Notes: generated by a model from the sequence alone, not told the origin. A stretch of DNA of 64,000 nucleotides from Cellulophaga tyrosinoxydans (GCF_900176415.1 NZ_FWXO01000006.1:62001-126000), one strand, 5' to 3'. Shown: positions 44,419-54,088, numbered from the stretch's first letter. Numbers and translations are program-made.

Positions 44419-44891
44419 TGGAACAAAAACTATCACATATAGATGATTCAGGTAACGCAACTATGGTTGATGTTTCTGATAAGCAAGCCACAGCAAGAGT
44501 AGCTATAGCTACTGGTAAGGTTCTATTTCCCGATGCTGTTTTTAAAACGCTGGCTGATCAAGAATTTTTAGGTAAGAAAGGGAGCATTATACAAACTGCT
44601 ATCATTGCAGGTATTCAAGCAGTAAAAAAAACATCAGATTTAATTCCGCTTTGCCATCAAATAGCATTGTCTAAAATTAATATAGATATTAAGCCTGTTG
44701 GTACCAGCTTAGTAATAACATGTACTGTAAAATGTACCGAACGAACAGGTGTAGAAATGGAAGCGTTAACAGGAGTTTCCGTAAGTGCATTGACTATTTA
44801 TGATATGTGTAAAGCGCTTTCGCAGGACATTGTTATTTCTGATATTCGGTTAGATAAAAAAACAGGAGGGAAGCATGACTTCAAGAGATAA
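44418..44891 (+). CDS. moaC: Cyclic pyranopterin monophosphate synthase MoaC
   Basis: 157 aa. MoaC forms cPMP with MoaA. The active-site motifs are KKTSDLIPLCHQIALSKIN, GVEMEALTGVSVSALTIYDM and KKTGGKHDF. It is not fused to MoaB, unlike the MoaCB protein in some Bacteroidota. It overlaps mobA by 17 bp and moaA by one base. Confidence 0.95.
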   Translation: MEQKLSHIDDSGNATMVDVSDKQATARVAIATGKVLFPDAVFKTLADQEFLGKKGSIIQTAIIAGIQAVKKTSDLIPLCHQIALSKINIDIKPVGTSLVITCTVKCTERTGVEMEALTGVSVSALTIYDMCKALSQDIVISDIRLDKKTGGKHDFKR

Positions 44892-45468
44892 GCTATACGG
44901 ATTAGTACTTTCAGGAGGTAAAAGTACGCGAATGGGAAAAGACAAAGGACTTATTGAATACCATGGAATTCCTCAGCGCGATTATATTTATAATTTATTG
45001 ACCCAAGTTTGCGATGAAACTTTTCTAAGTGTCAGAAAGGATCAAGTGACTGAAATACCAAAAGAATTTCAAGTAATTGTAGATGAAGATGTGTATAAAG
45101 GCCCTTATAATGGCATACTATCTGCACATCAAAAATACCCAAATGTAGCTTGGTTAGTTTTAGCTTGCGATTTGCCTTTAATTGATGTAGCTGCTTTAAA
45201 AGAATTAATTAAAGGAAGAAATACAACCAAATTTGCAACAGCATTTGCTGTAAAAGAAAATCCTTTGCCAGAGCCATTATGCGCTATTTGGGAAGCTGAT
45301 GGTTTAAAAGCTTCGGTACTTTATATGAACAGTCAACAAGGAAGTTGTCCGCGTAAATTTCTGATTAATAATGATGTGGAATTAATTTTTCCTACTGATG
45401 AAAGAGTATTACTCAATGCAAATTCTGAAAATGATTACCAGGAAGCCATAAAAATTGTTGCACAATAA
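44875..45468 (+). CDS. mobA: Molybdenum cofactor guanylyltransferase MobA-like
   Basis: 197 aa nucleotidyltransferase. The glycine-rich loop LVLSGGKSTRMGKDKGLIEY binds GTP, VDEDVYKGPYNGILSAHQK and WLVLACDLPLID (metal-binding Asp) follow. MobA attaches GMP to Mo-molybdopterin to make the bis-MGD cofactor of DMSO-reductase-type enzymes. The family is close to MobA of E. coli and to NTP transferases such as MocA, so the nucleotide (GTP or CTP) is inferred from context. Overlaps moaC by 17 bp and moeB by one base. Confidence 0.88.
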   Translation: MTSRDKLYGLVLSGGKSTRMGKDKGLIEYHGIPQRDYIYNLLTQVCDETFLSVRKDQVTEIPKEFQVIVDEDVYKGPYNGILSAHQKYPNVAWLVLACDLPLIDVAALKELIKGRNTTKFATAFAVKENPLPEPLCAIWEADGLKASVLYMNSQQGSCPRKFLINNDVELIFPTDERVLLNANSENDYQEAIKIVAQ

Positions 45469-46538
45469 TGAATTTTGACCGCTACTCCAGACAAACACAG
45501 TTAAAAGAATTTGGTCTAGAAGCTCAAAAGAAACTTTTAAATGCTAAAGTTTTGGTAGTAGGCGCAGGTGGTTTGGGCATTCCAGTACTTACCTATTTAA
45601 ATGCGATGGGTGTTGGAACTCTGGGGCTTATTGATAATGATGTGGTTAGTGAATCTAACTTGCACAGACAAGTGGCTTATGAGGAAAAAGATTTAGGGCA
45701 TTCAAAAATCAAAACGCTAATACAAAAATTAAAGGCTCAAAATTCCAAAACAAAGCTTATTTCATATCAAACGTTTTTAACGAAAGAAAATGCCTTAGAA
45801 ATTATAGTGGGTTACGATGTTGTCGTAGATGCATCAGATAATTTTGCAACACGCTATTTAGTGAACGACGCTTGTGTAATTTTAAGCAAGCCATGTGTAT
45901 ATGGAGCATTGCATAGTTTCGAAGGACAAGTAAGTGTGTTTAATTATAAAAACGGACCAACATACCGTTGTCTTTTTCCAAAAATGCCTAATGCTATGGA
46001 GGTCCCTAATTGTGATGAAAATGGGGTTTTAGGAGTTGTTCCGGGAATAATTGGAAATTTACAAGCTTTAGAAACCGTCAAAGTAATTACTGAAATTGGA
46101 AAAGTACTTTCTGGAAAACTATTATTATTTGATGGGTTAAACCAAAATTACCAGAAAATAAATTTTTCAAAAGTTCTTGAAAATGGCGAAATAAAGGAGT
46201 TGCAAGAAACCTATGATTTTAGCTGTGATAGCGCTATAGTTAGTATAAAGGCTAATGAATTTGAGGCACTTTTAAAATCAAAAAAAGTACAATTATTAGA
46301 TGTTCGCACAGCTGAAGAATACGAGAATTTTCATATAAATTCATCGATTCATATTCCTATTTTAGAATTAGAAGATAGAGCCTATGAACTCGATTTTTCT
46401 AATACTGTTTATGTTGTTTGTCAATCAGGAATTAGAAGTCAGCAGGCGATAACTATTTTAGAAAAAATGCAACCACGAACATCTTTTATACATGTAAATG
46501 GAGGATTAAATAAATTTACGGTATATGCTGCTAAGTAA
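45468..46538 (+). CDS. moeB: MoeB/ThiF-family adenylyltransferase with rhodanese domain
   Basis: 356 aa: E1-like domain (1-240) plus rhodanese domain (255-356). The Rossmann loop is VLVVGAGGLGIPVLTYLNAM, with SNLHRQV, VVDASDNFATRYLVND and the conserved cysteine in PNCDENGVLGVVPG. The rhodanese end has LLDVRTAEEYENFHI and the catalytic Cys in VYVVCQSGIRS. It adenylates MoaD and supplies sulfur to it. The two CxxC pairs that bind zinc in E. coli MoeB are not visible. Overlaps the next gene by 14 bp. Confidence 0.9.
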   Translation: MNFDRYSRQTQLKEFGLEAQKKLLNAKVLVVGAGGLGIPVLTYLNAMGVGTLGLIDNDVVSESNLHRQVAYEEKDLGHSKIKTLIQKLKAQNSKTKLISYQTFLTKENALEIIVGYDVVVDASDNFATRYLVNDACVILSKPCVYGALHSFEGQVSVFNYKNGPTYRCLFPKMPNAMEVPNCDENGVLGVVPGIIGNLQALETVKVITEIGKVLSGKLLLFDGLNQNYQKINFSKVLENGEIKELQETYDFSCDSAIVSIKANEFEALLKSKKVQLLDVRTAEEYENFHINSSIHIPILELEDRAYELDFSNTVYVVCQSGIRSQQAITILEKMQPRTSFIHVNGGLNKFTVYAAK

Positions 46539-47301
46539 TGAAAATCTAATTTTAATGTGTTTAGGTTTTTTTGTGATTGCTACGCTTTACTCATCGGTTG
46601 GTTTTGGCGGGGGCTCCAGTTATTTGGCACTTTTAACATTGTTTGTAACTAGCTTTTTTGTAATTCGTTCTATTGCGTTGGTCTGTAATCTAGTAGTAGT
46701 TTCTTCAAGTACATATTTATATTTTAAAAATAATCATACTAATTTTAAGTCATATTTACCTTTTATCATTACCAGTATACCATTAGCATTTATTGGAGCA
46801 ACGTATCCATTAAAAGAAAATGTGTTTTTTATTATATTAGGTTTTTCATTAGTATTTTCAGCTTTGGCATTGATTGGACAGACCTATGGTCATAGTACAA
46901 AAGACAATGAAGTAAGAACTTATCCTTCTTATTTTAGCTATCTTATTGGAGGAGCCATCGGATTGCTTTCTGGGCTTGTGGGAATTGGCGGAGGTATATT
47001 TTTAGCACCTATACTCAATCATTTTAAATGGAGTACCGCTATTAGAATAGCTGCTTTAGCTAGTTTTTTTATTTTGGTGAATTCCATTTCTGGACTAGCG
47101 GGATTATATTTAAACGATACCTTAGAATTACCTTGGAAAGAGACAATTTTATTGGTAGTGATGGTTTTATTAGGAGGACAATTGGGAATTAGAATTAGCT
47201 TAAAAAAGCTAACTCCAAACGGAATTAAACGGGTAACTGCTATATTAGTTTTAGTAGTGGGTATTAGAGTAGTATTAAAAAACGGATTTGAAGTGCTATG
47301 A
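46525..47301 (+). CDS. TSUP (TauE/SafE) family membrane permease
   Basis: 258 aa with about seven to eight transmembrane segments. The two-fold repeat GFGGGSSYLALLTLFV and GLVGIGGGIFLAPILNHFKW, with AALASFFILVNSISGLAG, is the TSUP family signature. TSUP proteins export sulfite, sulfoacetate or similar anions. Placed between moeB and moeA and overlapping both (14 bp and 4 bp), it is part of the Moco operon, so it may move molybdate or a sulfur compound for the cofactor pathway; that is inference only. Confidence 0.9.
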   Translation: MLLSNENLILMCLGFFVIATLYSSVGFGGGSSYLALLTLFVTSFFVIRSIALVCNLVVVSSSTYLYFKNNHTNFKSYLPFIITSIPLAFIGATYPLKENVFFIILGFSLVFSALALIGQTYGHSTKDNEVRTYPSYFSYLIGGAIGLLSGLVGIGGGIFLAPILNHFKWSTAIRIAALASFFILVNSISGLAGLYLNDTLELPWKETILLVVMVLLGGQLGIRISLKKLTPNGIKRVTAILVLVVGIRVVLKNGFEVL

Positions 47302-48488
47302 TTACATTTGAAGAAGCATATAGACGAATTATGCTTAATACCAAGGATTTTGGTGATGAAGCGGTAGATTTGATGAAAAGTACCAATAGAATTTTAGCAG
47401 AATCTATTTATGCGGATCGTGATTTTCCTCCTTTTGATCGAGCTACAAAAGATGGCATTGCTATAAAGTATGAATCATTTGAAAAAGGAATCCCTTATTT
47501 TAATGTAGAAGGAGTGGTCAGTGCAGGAATGCCACAACAAAAATTAATTGGTGAAGAAAATTGTTTGGAAATAATGACAGGTGCTGTCTTACCACATAAT
47601 ACAGATACCATTGTGATGTACGAAGATATCGAGATAGTAGATGGCTTTGCTTCCATTAAATCAAACCCTAGAAAAGGACAGAATATTCATAAAAAAGGGG
47701 AAGATAAAAAACAAGGTGAAGTCCTCTTAGAAAAAGGAATCCGAATTTCACCTGCAGATATAGGGGTATTTGCTACTGTAGGTAAGGTTGAGGTTTTAGT
47801 AAAAAAATTACCCAAAGTTTGTGTTATTTCTACAGGTAATGAATTAGTAGACATTTCAGAAACACCATTAGCACATCAAATACGGACTTCTAATGTGTTA
47901 TCACTTCAGACAGCATTGGCGTCTGAAAATATACATGCGGATCATATTCATTTATTAGATGATAAAAAAAGCATAACCCAAAAATTAACAGTGGCTTTGA
48001 GAGAATACGATGTGTTATTACTTAGTGGAGGTGTATCCAAGGGTAAATACGATTTTATTCCTGAGGTTTTAGACGATCTTGGCGTTGATAAAGTGTTTCA
48101 CAAAGTTTTACAAAGACCTGGCAAACCTATGTGGTTTGGCAGGCATGAAAGCTTAAAAACAGCTGTGTTTTCTTTTCCTGGTAATCCTGTTTCTACCTTC
48201 GCTAATTATCATATTTATTTTCTTCCATGGTTATACAACTCTTTAGGTGTTGATAATGAAAGTGAATTTGTGATCTTAGATGAAGACCTACCTAATACTA
48301 CACCTTTAACTCTTTTTATACCTGTAAAAACTTTTTGGGATAAAGGAACTTTAATGGCTCGAAAAATCGAAAATAGTGGATCAGGGGATTTAACTTGTTT
48401 AGCCTATTCCGACGGATTCGTTTGTTTGCCGCCTCAAGAAATTCCTTATTATCGAGGGCTTTTGGTGCCTTATATACCAGTAAAATAA
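47298..48488 (+). CDS. moeA: Molybdopterin molybdotransferase MoeA
   Basis: 396 aa. MoeA inserts molybdate into adenylated molybdopterin. DFPPFDRATKDGIAIKY, MTGAVLPHNTDTIVMYEDI, ISTGNELVD and LSGGVSKGKYDFIPEVL and SFPGNPVSTF are family motifs. It closes the operon with a terminator 8 bp past its stop. No MogA/MoaB adenylyltransferase domain is fused. Confidence 0.95.
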   Translation: MITFEEAYRRIMLNTKDFGDEAVDLMKSTNRILAESIYADRDFPPFDRATKDGIAIKYESFEKGIPYFNVEGVVSAGMPQQKLIGEENCLEIMTGAVLPHNTDTIVMYEDIEIVDGFASIKSNPRKGQNIHKKGEDKKQGEVLLEKGIRISPADIGVFATVGKVEVLVKKLPKVCVISTGNELVDISETPLAHQIRTSNVLSLQTALASENIHADHIHLLDDKKSITQKLTVALREYDVLLLSGGVSKGKYDFIPEVLDDLGVDKVFHKVLQRPGKPMWFGRHESLKTAVFSFPGNPVSTFANYHIYFLPWLYNSLGVDNESEFVILDEDLPNTTPLTLFIPVKTFWDKGTLMARKIENSGSGDLTCLAYSDGFVCLPPQEIPYYRGLLVPYIPVK

Positions 48489-48495
48489 TAGCAAT

Positions 48496-48530
48496 AAAAA
48501 AGCGTCTATTTTTATTAGACGCTTTTTTTT
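48496..48530. terminator. Terminator of the Moco operon
   Basis: AAAAAGCGTCTA-N8-TAGACGCTTTTT (12-bp stem) followed by T residues. It lies between the moeA stop and the convergent amidohydrolase stop at 48548 and serves both strands. Confidence 0.92.
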
Positions 48531-48547
48531 ATACTTGGTTGTACTAG

Positions 48548-49840
48548 TTATTTTCCTTGATATTTTCCCATATAACGTTTCCAAAGTTCTGTTTGGTGCG
48601 TTTCTAAAGATAAGGCTCTACCATCAATATAAGCGTGACTTAATATATTGGTTCGCATGTCTAAAGCATCGCCTTCAGATATAAATAAAGTTGCACTTTT
48701 GCCAACTTCTAGAGTACCGTATTGAGCATCTATACCTAATATTTTAGACGTATTACTGGTGATTAATTGTAATGCAATTTCTTTATCTAATCCTTGTCCA
48801 ACAGTCTGACCTGCGTAGAAGGGTAAATTTCTAGTTTGGAAATTTGCTGCAGATGCATTTTGCAATCCCACTAAAATACCTGCATCAACCAATAATTTCG
48901 GATTTTTATAAGGTAAATCGTAATCATCATCTTCAAATTCAGGAGTATTATGGGTAAAGTTGATAAGAACAGCAATGTTATTTTCTTTTAGAAAATCGGT
49001 TATTTTATGTGCTTCATAGCCGCCAATAATTACTACTTCTTTAATGCCATTGTTTTTTGCTAAAGTTACGGCATCAATCATTTCGCGTTCGCCATCTGCA
49101 TAAATATATAATTTCTGAGCGCCAGTAAATAACCCTTGCATAGCTGCAAATGCAGGATTCATTTCTGGAGCAGAAGCCTTCCCGTAGGCAATGGAATTTT
49201 TCAGAAACATGCTGATTTCATCCAGTTCATCTTTATACTTATCATTTGGTTTAAAGCCACGTTCTTCACCTGCCCACCAACGTCCTTGTTTAAAAGAATT
49301 TGGCCAATTTAAATGAATACCATCATCAACTTTTACAGCAGCATCTTCCCAATTCCATGCATCGAATTGTACAATAGATGAAGTTCCTGAAATACGTCCT
49401 CCTTGTGGTGCAATCTGTGCTAATAAAACACCATTTGGGCGCATACTTTCTACAACTTTAGACTCAGCATTATACGCAATTAAACTACGAACATGAGGAA
49501 TCATTTCTCCAATTTCATCCTGATCGTCACTCGCTCTAACTGCATCAACTTCTACTAAACCTAAAGTTTTGGCAGGTGCTATAAATCCAGGATAAACATG
49601 TTTGCCTGCGGCATTTATTATTTTTCCTTTACGTGCAATTTTCATTTTGGCATCACCAACAAAAGTTAGTTTACCGTCTTCGAACATTAAAAGTGAATTT
49701 TCTATTATGGTGCCGTTACCAATATGTGCAGTGGCGCCTTCAATAGTTATTGCCTCTGTTTGTTTGGCTGCAGGTGTTTGCTGCGCAAAAGCAAGAGTAG
49801 AGCAACAAAGTAATACTAGTATTTGTTTTATATTTTTCAT
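48548..49840 (-). CDS. Secreted amidohydrolase-family protein lacking the HxH metal site
   Basis: 430 aa from the ATG at 49840, chosen because it starts right at a signal peptide (MKNIKQILVLLCCSTLAFAQ); an upstream in-frame ATG at 49864 would overlap the preceding gene. The fold is that of imidazolonepropionase-like amidohydrolases (TIEGATAHIGNGTIIENSLL, ending with LGTLEVGKSATLFISEGDAL-like segment). However the usual PGFIDxHxH is PGFIAPAKTLGL, with no histidine pair, so a metal centre is unlikely. Probable pseudo-enzyme or binding protein. It starts 10 bp after the larger amidohydrolase ends. Confidence 0.85.
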   Translation of the reverse strand: MKNIKQILVLLCCSTLAFAQQTPAAKQTEAITIEGATAHIGNGTIIENSLLMFEDGKLTFVGDAKMKIARKGKIINAAGKHVYPGFIAPAKTLGLVEVDAVRASDDQDEIGEMIPHVRSLIAYNAESKVVESMRPNGVLLAQIAPQGGRISGTSSIVQFDAWNWEDAAVKVDDGIHLNWPNSFKQGRWWAGEERGFKPNDKYKDELDEISMFLKNSIAYGKASAPEMNPAFAAMQGLFTGAQKLYIYADGEREMIDAVTLAKNNGIKEVVIIGGYEAHKITDFLKENNIAVLINFTHNTPEFEDDDYDLPYKNPKLLVDAGILVGLQNASAANFQTRNLPFYAGQTVGQGLDKEIALQLITSNTSKILGIDAQYGTLEVGKSATLFISEGDALDMRTNILSHAYIDGRALSLETHQTELWKRYMGKYQGK

Positions 49841-49850
49841 GCTTCTAATT

Positions 49851-52802
49851 TTATAAACTATCACAGTTAAATTCTTCTTTATCCTTTTTTCTAGGACCTT
49901 GTGTAGGTTTTCCTCCGTCTTTTTCTTTTAACATCATATTAATTAAAAGATTACGCTCTGTTTGTATCGCCTCTCTTTGCAATTTATCTTTTTCAATATC
50001 AAAATAAACAGCTCCGTCTATGAGTGTTTTTTCAGATTTTGCATAAACAGATAATGGATGATCTGACCATAATACTAAATCAGCATCTTTACCTTCTTTG
50101 ATACTACCTGTTCGCTGATCTAAGTGTAATAATTTTGCAGGATTAATGGTTACCATTTTCCAAGCTTCTTCCTCCGAAACTCCACCGTATTTTACAATTT
50201 TACCAGCTTCTTGGTTTAGTCTTCTAGACATTTCGCGATCATCACTATTAATAGCTACTGTAATCCCTTGACTATGCATTATCGCTGCATTATAAGGTAT
50301 GGCATCATTTACTTCGTATTTGTAGGCCCACCAATCGCTAAATGTAGAGCCACCAACGCCATGTTCAGCCATTTTATCCGCTACTTTATACCCTTCAAGA
50401 ATATGAGTGAAAGTGTTAATTTTAAAATTAAACTTTTCTGCAACTTTCATTAACATGTTAATTTCACTTTGTACATATGAGTGGCAAGAGATAAAACGTT
50501 CGCCATTTAAAATTTCGGCAATTACTTCCATTTCTTGATCATAACGGTAGGGCTTTCCGCTTTTCTTTAAAGCATCATATTCTTTTCCTCTTTGGAAATA
50601 ATTAATGAAAACTTGTTCCACACCCATTCTTGTTTGTGGAAAACGGCTAAAGCTTCCCCAGTTGGATTGTTTTACGTTTTCTCCTAAAGCAAATTTTATG
50701 AATTTAGGACTGTTAGCGTAGATCATATTTTGTGCAGATTCTCCCCATTTTAATTTTATTATAGCAGAACGACCACCAATTGGGTTTGCAGAACCATGTA
50801 GTAATTGTGCTGAGGTAACTCCACCTGCAAGATTGCGGTAAATATTCATATCCTCGTTATCCACCACATCTTCCATAGATACTTCTGCTGAAGAATTTTG
50901 TCCTGCTTCATTTACATCTAATAGTGCAATATGAGAGTGTTCGTCTATGATACCTGCAGTTAAGTATTTTCCGGTTGCATCAATAACTTTGGCGCCACTA
51001 CCATTTAAATTTGTGCCAATTTTGGCTATTTTTCCATTTTTTACAAGAACATCGGTATTTTCTAATATTCCAATAGCTTCACCAGTCCAAACAGTAGCAT
51101 TTTTAAAAAGAATGGTTTCTTGTACTGGTTTTGTTGCATTACCATATCCAATATTGGGGTAAGTAACAGCCATTATTTTGGGCGTTTCTTCTGTCTTTTC
51201 TTCTTTTTCTTTTTCAGTAAAACTTTTCGTTTTTACCGCCTTGAAAAAAGCTTCTTTTCCAGTGGGTAGAATTAACCTTCCGGATAATTCATCGGAATTA
51301 TTACGCGCCATGCCAGTCATACGATAAATCTTCTCGCTTTCTTTTGTGTTAAAAGAAATATCCATCCAATTATCGGCATAACTAAGTTTAGAGCTCAGTT
51401 TTAAAGTATCTTGTTTAACCTCTAATTTTGGCTTACTTAGTTCCCCTGTAATAGATAGGTTAAACGTTGTGCCATCAATAGGCAGGTTATAATCTCCTCT
51501 TATATCTATAGTGTTGATGTCATTCACCACACTTTTATCACCTTGAACCCAATTTTCGTAAAGTGTAGTGCTTTTGTCAAAAATATCACCTGAAGTAATT
51601 AAAAAATTGGCAAAACTACCTGGTTGTAAAGATCCAATTTGTGCACTCTTTCCTAAAATACTAGCCGGAACTGTTGTTAAGGCTTCTAAAGCTTTGGTTT
51701 TAGAAAGACCAAATGAAATGGCTTTTTGTAGATTCTCATTGAATTTTGATGAAGATTTTGAATCATACATGGTAAATGAAAAAGTAATTCCGTTTTCTGC
51801 CATTGTTTTTGGATTGGCGGGAGCCTGGTTCCAATATCTCATATCTTCCAATGAAACATAACCTGCTTGATATGGGTTTGAAACATCATACGCATCAGGA
51901 AAGTTTAAAGGCACAATATATTTGGCATTGGTCGCTTTTATATCAGCTATATTCTCGTATTCATCTCCACCTGCTAAAATTACATATTGAATGCCGTAAG
52001 CATCACCAATTTTATCGGCAAGCAAATCATTGCCTTTATCTTTCGCTTCAAATATTTGAATTAAATTTTTATTAGCTATTAATGCTTCTAAGGATTGGTC
52101 TCGGGTATCAGATTTTCCTTGTGCGTACCAATTCATATCGCTATACATTTGTCGTAATAAAGCAGTGGTACCCATCAAAGAAGTTGGGTAAGACTGATTT
52201 TTAACTACACTGCGATCAAAAGAAAAATACTGAGCCGATTTGTTATCCAATACTCTATTGGCATCTGTGCCTTCGTTATTTAAAGCTACCAAAACCCCTG
52301 TTCCACGCGCTATACCATCTTGTAGGTGGGTATTTACAACTCCGAAACCAGCTTCACGTAATTCTTTGGCTTTTTTAGCATCGTATTTAAATTGAGCTAC
52401 CGCGTTGGTTTCTGGCATAATATGGTCATTCCAGTAAAACCCTTCGCGTGAAGGTTCGTACTCTGCTGTTCTTCCACCACCAGATGGTCTTTTTGGCTTT
52501 TCTACCCCAAAATCTGAATAAATATCAATAAAGGAGGGATAGATAGATTTTCCGTTTAAATCAATCACCACCGCATTTTTAGGCAAGGTAACTGTATTCC
52601 CAACTTGCTTTACTTTACCATTTTGAATTAGCAAAGTTCCTTTTTCAATAATCTGGGTAGGTGTTACATAGATTTTAGCATTGGTAAAGGCGGTGTAATT
52701 GTTGTTTTTTGATTTTACGCCATCATTTTTAGGAAAATAATCTTGCGCAAATAATTGGCTGCTGCACCATAGGAAGGTGAGCACGAGTAATCGCAGTTTC
52801 AT
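49851..52802 (-). CDS. Secreted tandem amidohydrolase-family protein
   Basis: 983 aa with a signal peptide (LLVLTFLWCSSQLFAQ). Two amidohydrolase-like halves: the first (about 35-430) reads YPSFIDIYSDFG at the position of the metal site and lacks HxH. The second (about 560-960) has AGIIDEHSHI with H622 and H624, then FISCHSYVQSE, INTFTHILEGYK and VAINSDDREMSRRL, the ligands of a binuclear metal centre. Only the second half should be catalytic, probably on a cyclic amide or peptide-like substrate. The linker is beta-rich. Together with the following gene it forms a two-gene unit common in Flavobacteriia. Confidence 0.9.
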   Translation of the reverse strand: MKLRLLVLTFLWCSSQLFAQDYFPKNDGVKSKNNNYTAFTNAKIYVTPTQIIEKGTLLIQNGKVKQVGNTVTLPKNAVVIDLNGKSIYPSFIDIYSDFGVEKPKRPSGGGRTAEYEPSREGFYWNDHIMPETNAVAQFKYDAKKAKELREAGFGVVNTHLQDGIARGTGVLVALNNEGTDANRVLDNKSAQYFSFDRSVVKNQSYPTSLMGTTALLRQMYSDMNWYAQGKSDTRDQSLEALIANKNLIQIFEAKDKGNDLLADKIGDAYGIQYVILAGGDEYENIADIKATNAKYIVPLNFPDAYDVSNPYQAGYVSLEDMRYWNQAPANPKTMAENGITFSFTMYDSKSSSKFNENLQKAISFGLSKTKALEALTTVPASILGKSAQIGSLQPGSFANFLITSGDIFDKSTTLYENWVQGDKSVVNDINTIDIRGDYNLPIDGTTFNLSITGELSKPKLEVKQDTLKLSSKLSYADNWMDISFNTKESEKIYRMTGMARNNSDELSGRLILPTGKEAFFKAVKTKSFTEKEKEEKTEETPKIMAVTYPNIGYGNATKPVQETILFKNATVWTGEAIGILENTDVLVKNGKIAKIGTNLNGSGAKVIDATGKYLTAGIIDEHSHIALLDVNEAGQNSSAEVSMEDVVDNEDMNIYRNLAGGVTSAQLLHGSANPIGGRSAIIKLKWGESAQNMIYANSPKFIKFALGENVKQSNWGSFSRFPQTRMGVEQVFINYFQRGKEYDALKKSGKPYRYDQEMEVIAEILNGERFISCHSYVQSEINMLMKVAEKFNFKINTFTHILEGYKVADKMAEHGVGGSTFSDWWAYKYEVNDAIPYNAAIMHSQGITVAINSDDREMSRRLNQEAGKIVKYGGVSEEEAWKMVTINPAKLLHLDQRTGSIKEGKDADLVLWSDHPLSVYAKSEKTLIDGAVYFDIEKDKLQREAIQTERNLLINMMLKEKDGGKPTQGPRKKDKEEFNCDSL

Positions 52803-52944
52803 AATGTTAGAATTAGTTAATTAGTCTGTCTTAAAAATAAGTTAAATCATTTTAAGAGGTATAGGATACGCCATTTTTTAACAGTTATTTGGCATGTAAT
52901 TATGAATCCTTAAAAAAATAATTAGCATTTTAAAAATGATAGAA

Positions 52945-54012
52945 TTATAGTGGGTGCTTTTTATGATAACTCACCATTAACAAAACAACTTTACTATAAC
53001 TTTTTATACCGTCTTCCTGATTGTTTGCTTTTAAGAAGGTATTAAAAACCGATTTAAAAATGGGTTCTGAAATATTTTCGTAGCGCAACCAAAAGTCATT
53101 AAGTTCTTGATAGTTTTTACGAACACCAGGATTTACTTTCGAAATGAGTGAATTAAACGTTTTTTCATCATTCTCCTTTAAATTACTTAAACAGTAGCTC
53201 AAGGCATAGGAATAGGCCGCGTATTTAAAATAAATATCATCATTATATAGGGTTGCCAAATAACCTATTAAATTCGTTTCGTTTTCCGCAGAATAGCCAA
53301 TTTGATGCCCAATTTCATGCCCGCAAATAACAGGGAATCTAAACGCAGGAATTAATGCATTTACCTGTGCTTCATTGGTAAACGGATTTAAATATCCTCC
53401 ATAACCCATATAACTTATTGGAGTGCTAAAAATAGATTCTTTTAAACTAGCCTGTTCGTATGATAAAAATGGATGGACTTTTTCTAATTGTTGATACCCT
53501 GAGATTGTTTTAGAGAATATCTCCTTATTGGAGTAAGGAACAACTATCATTTTGGTGCTATCGGCTGTAATGCTTAGTTGCGTGTCGTTTGTTTTTTTAA
53601 TTAAGGCAGCGATAAAGGATAAAAGTTCTTCTTTGCTTTTAGTTTCTTCTATTTCTAGTTTATCCGCAATAGGATGTCTGTAATAATTTAATCCCCAGCT
53701 TAGATTAAAAGTGAAATAAGCTACAGATAAAACCACAAAACAGTTTCTCAGAAACACTAATTTATTACTCCAGATATACTTACGCTTTTTAATTATGTAG
53801 TAAAGAGCTAAAAGTGTAAGAATGGCATAGAGTAGATCACCAACAGAAAAAGGAATCCACCCTAATAAAAAACGATAGCTTTTTGATAGCTGTACATAAA
53901 GTCCATTGCTATAGTAGTTTTCGATTATATCTGGATAATTACTTAGCCATTTAATCAAAAATATTTGTGGTACTAGGGAAATAGCAATGGCATTTTTAAG
54001 CTTGTTTTTCAT
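52945..54012 (-). CDS. DUF3810 membrane protein with zinc-protease-like motif
   Basis: 355 aa. The N-terminal half has about four membrane segments (LYAILTLLALYYIIKK, and LVFLRNCFVVLSVAYFTF among them). The C-terminal half holds VICGHEIGHQIGYSAENETN, an HExxH zinc-binding motif with a downstream Glu, characteristic of DUF3810. It is probably a membrane metallopeptidase with an unknown substrate. Divergent from the M20 dipeptidase gene. A -7-like TATTTTTG (54042-54035, reverse) is 23 bp upstream. Confidence 0.88.
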   Translation of the reverse strand: MKNKLKNAIAISLVPQIFLIKWLSNYPDIIENYYSNGLYVQLSKSYRFLLGWIPFSVGDLLYAILTLLALYYIIKKRKYIWSNKLVFLRNCFVVLSVAYFTFNLSWGLNYYRHPIADKLEIEETKSKEELLSFIAALIKKTNDTQLSITADSTKMIVVPYSNKEIFSKTISGYQQLEKVHPFLSYEQASLKESIFSTPISYMGYGGYLNPFTNEAQVNALIPAFRFPVICGHEIGHQIGYSAENETNLIGYLATLYNDDIYFKYAAYSYALSYCLSNLKENDEKTFNSLISKVNPGVRKNYQELNDFWLRYENISEPIFKSVFNTFLKANNQEDGIKSYSKVVLLMVSYHKKHPL

Positions 54013-54088
54013 GTAAACCTAAATATTTTCTTTTTCAAAAATAGGCTATTCTTTAAGTATGCGTATTTTTGAATCTTATAAAAATTTT

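Noticed and set aside
49841-49864. Upstream ATG of the smaller amidohydrolase
   Set aside because: It lies inside the preceding gene and would displace the signal peptide; the ATG at 49840 begins directly at it.
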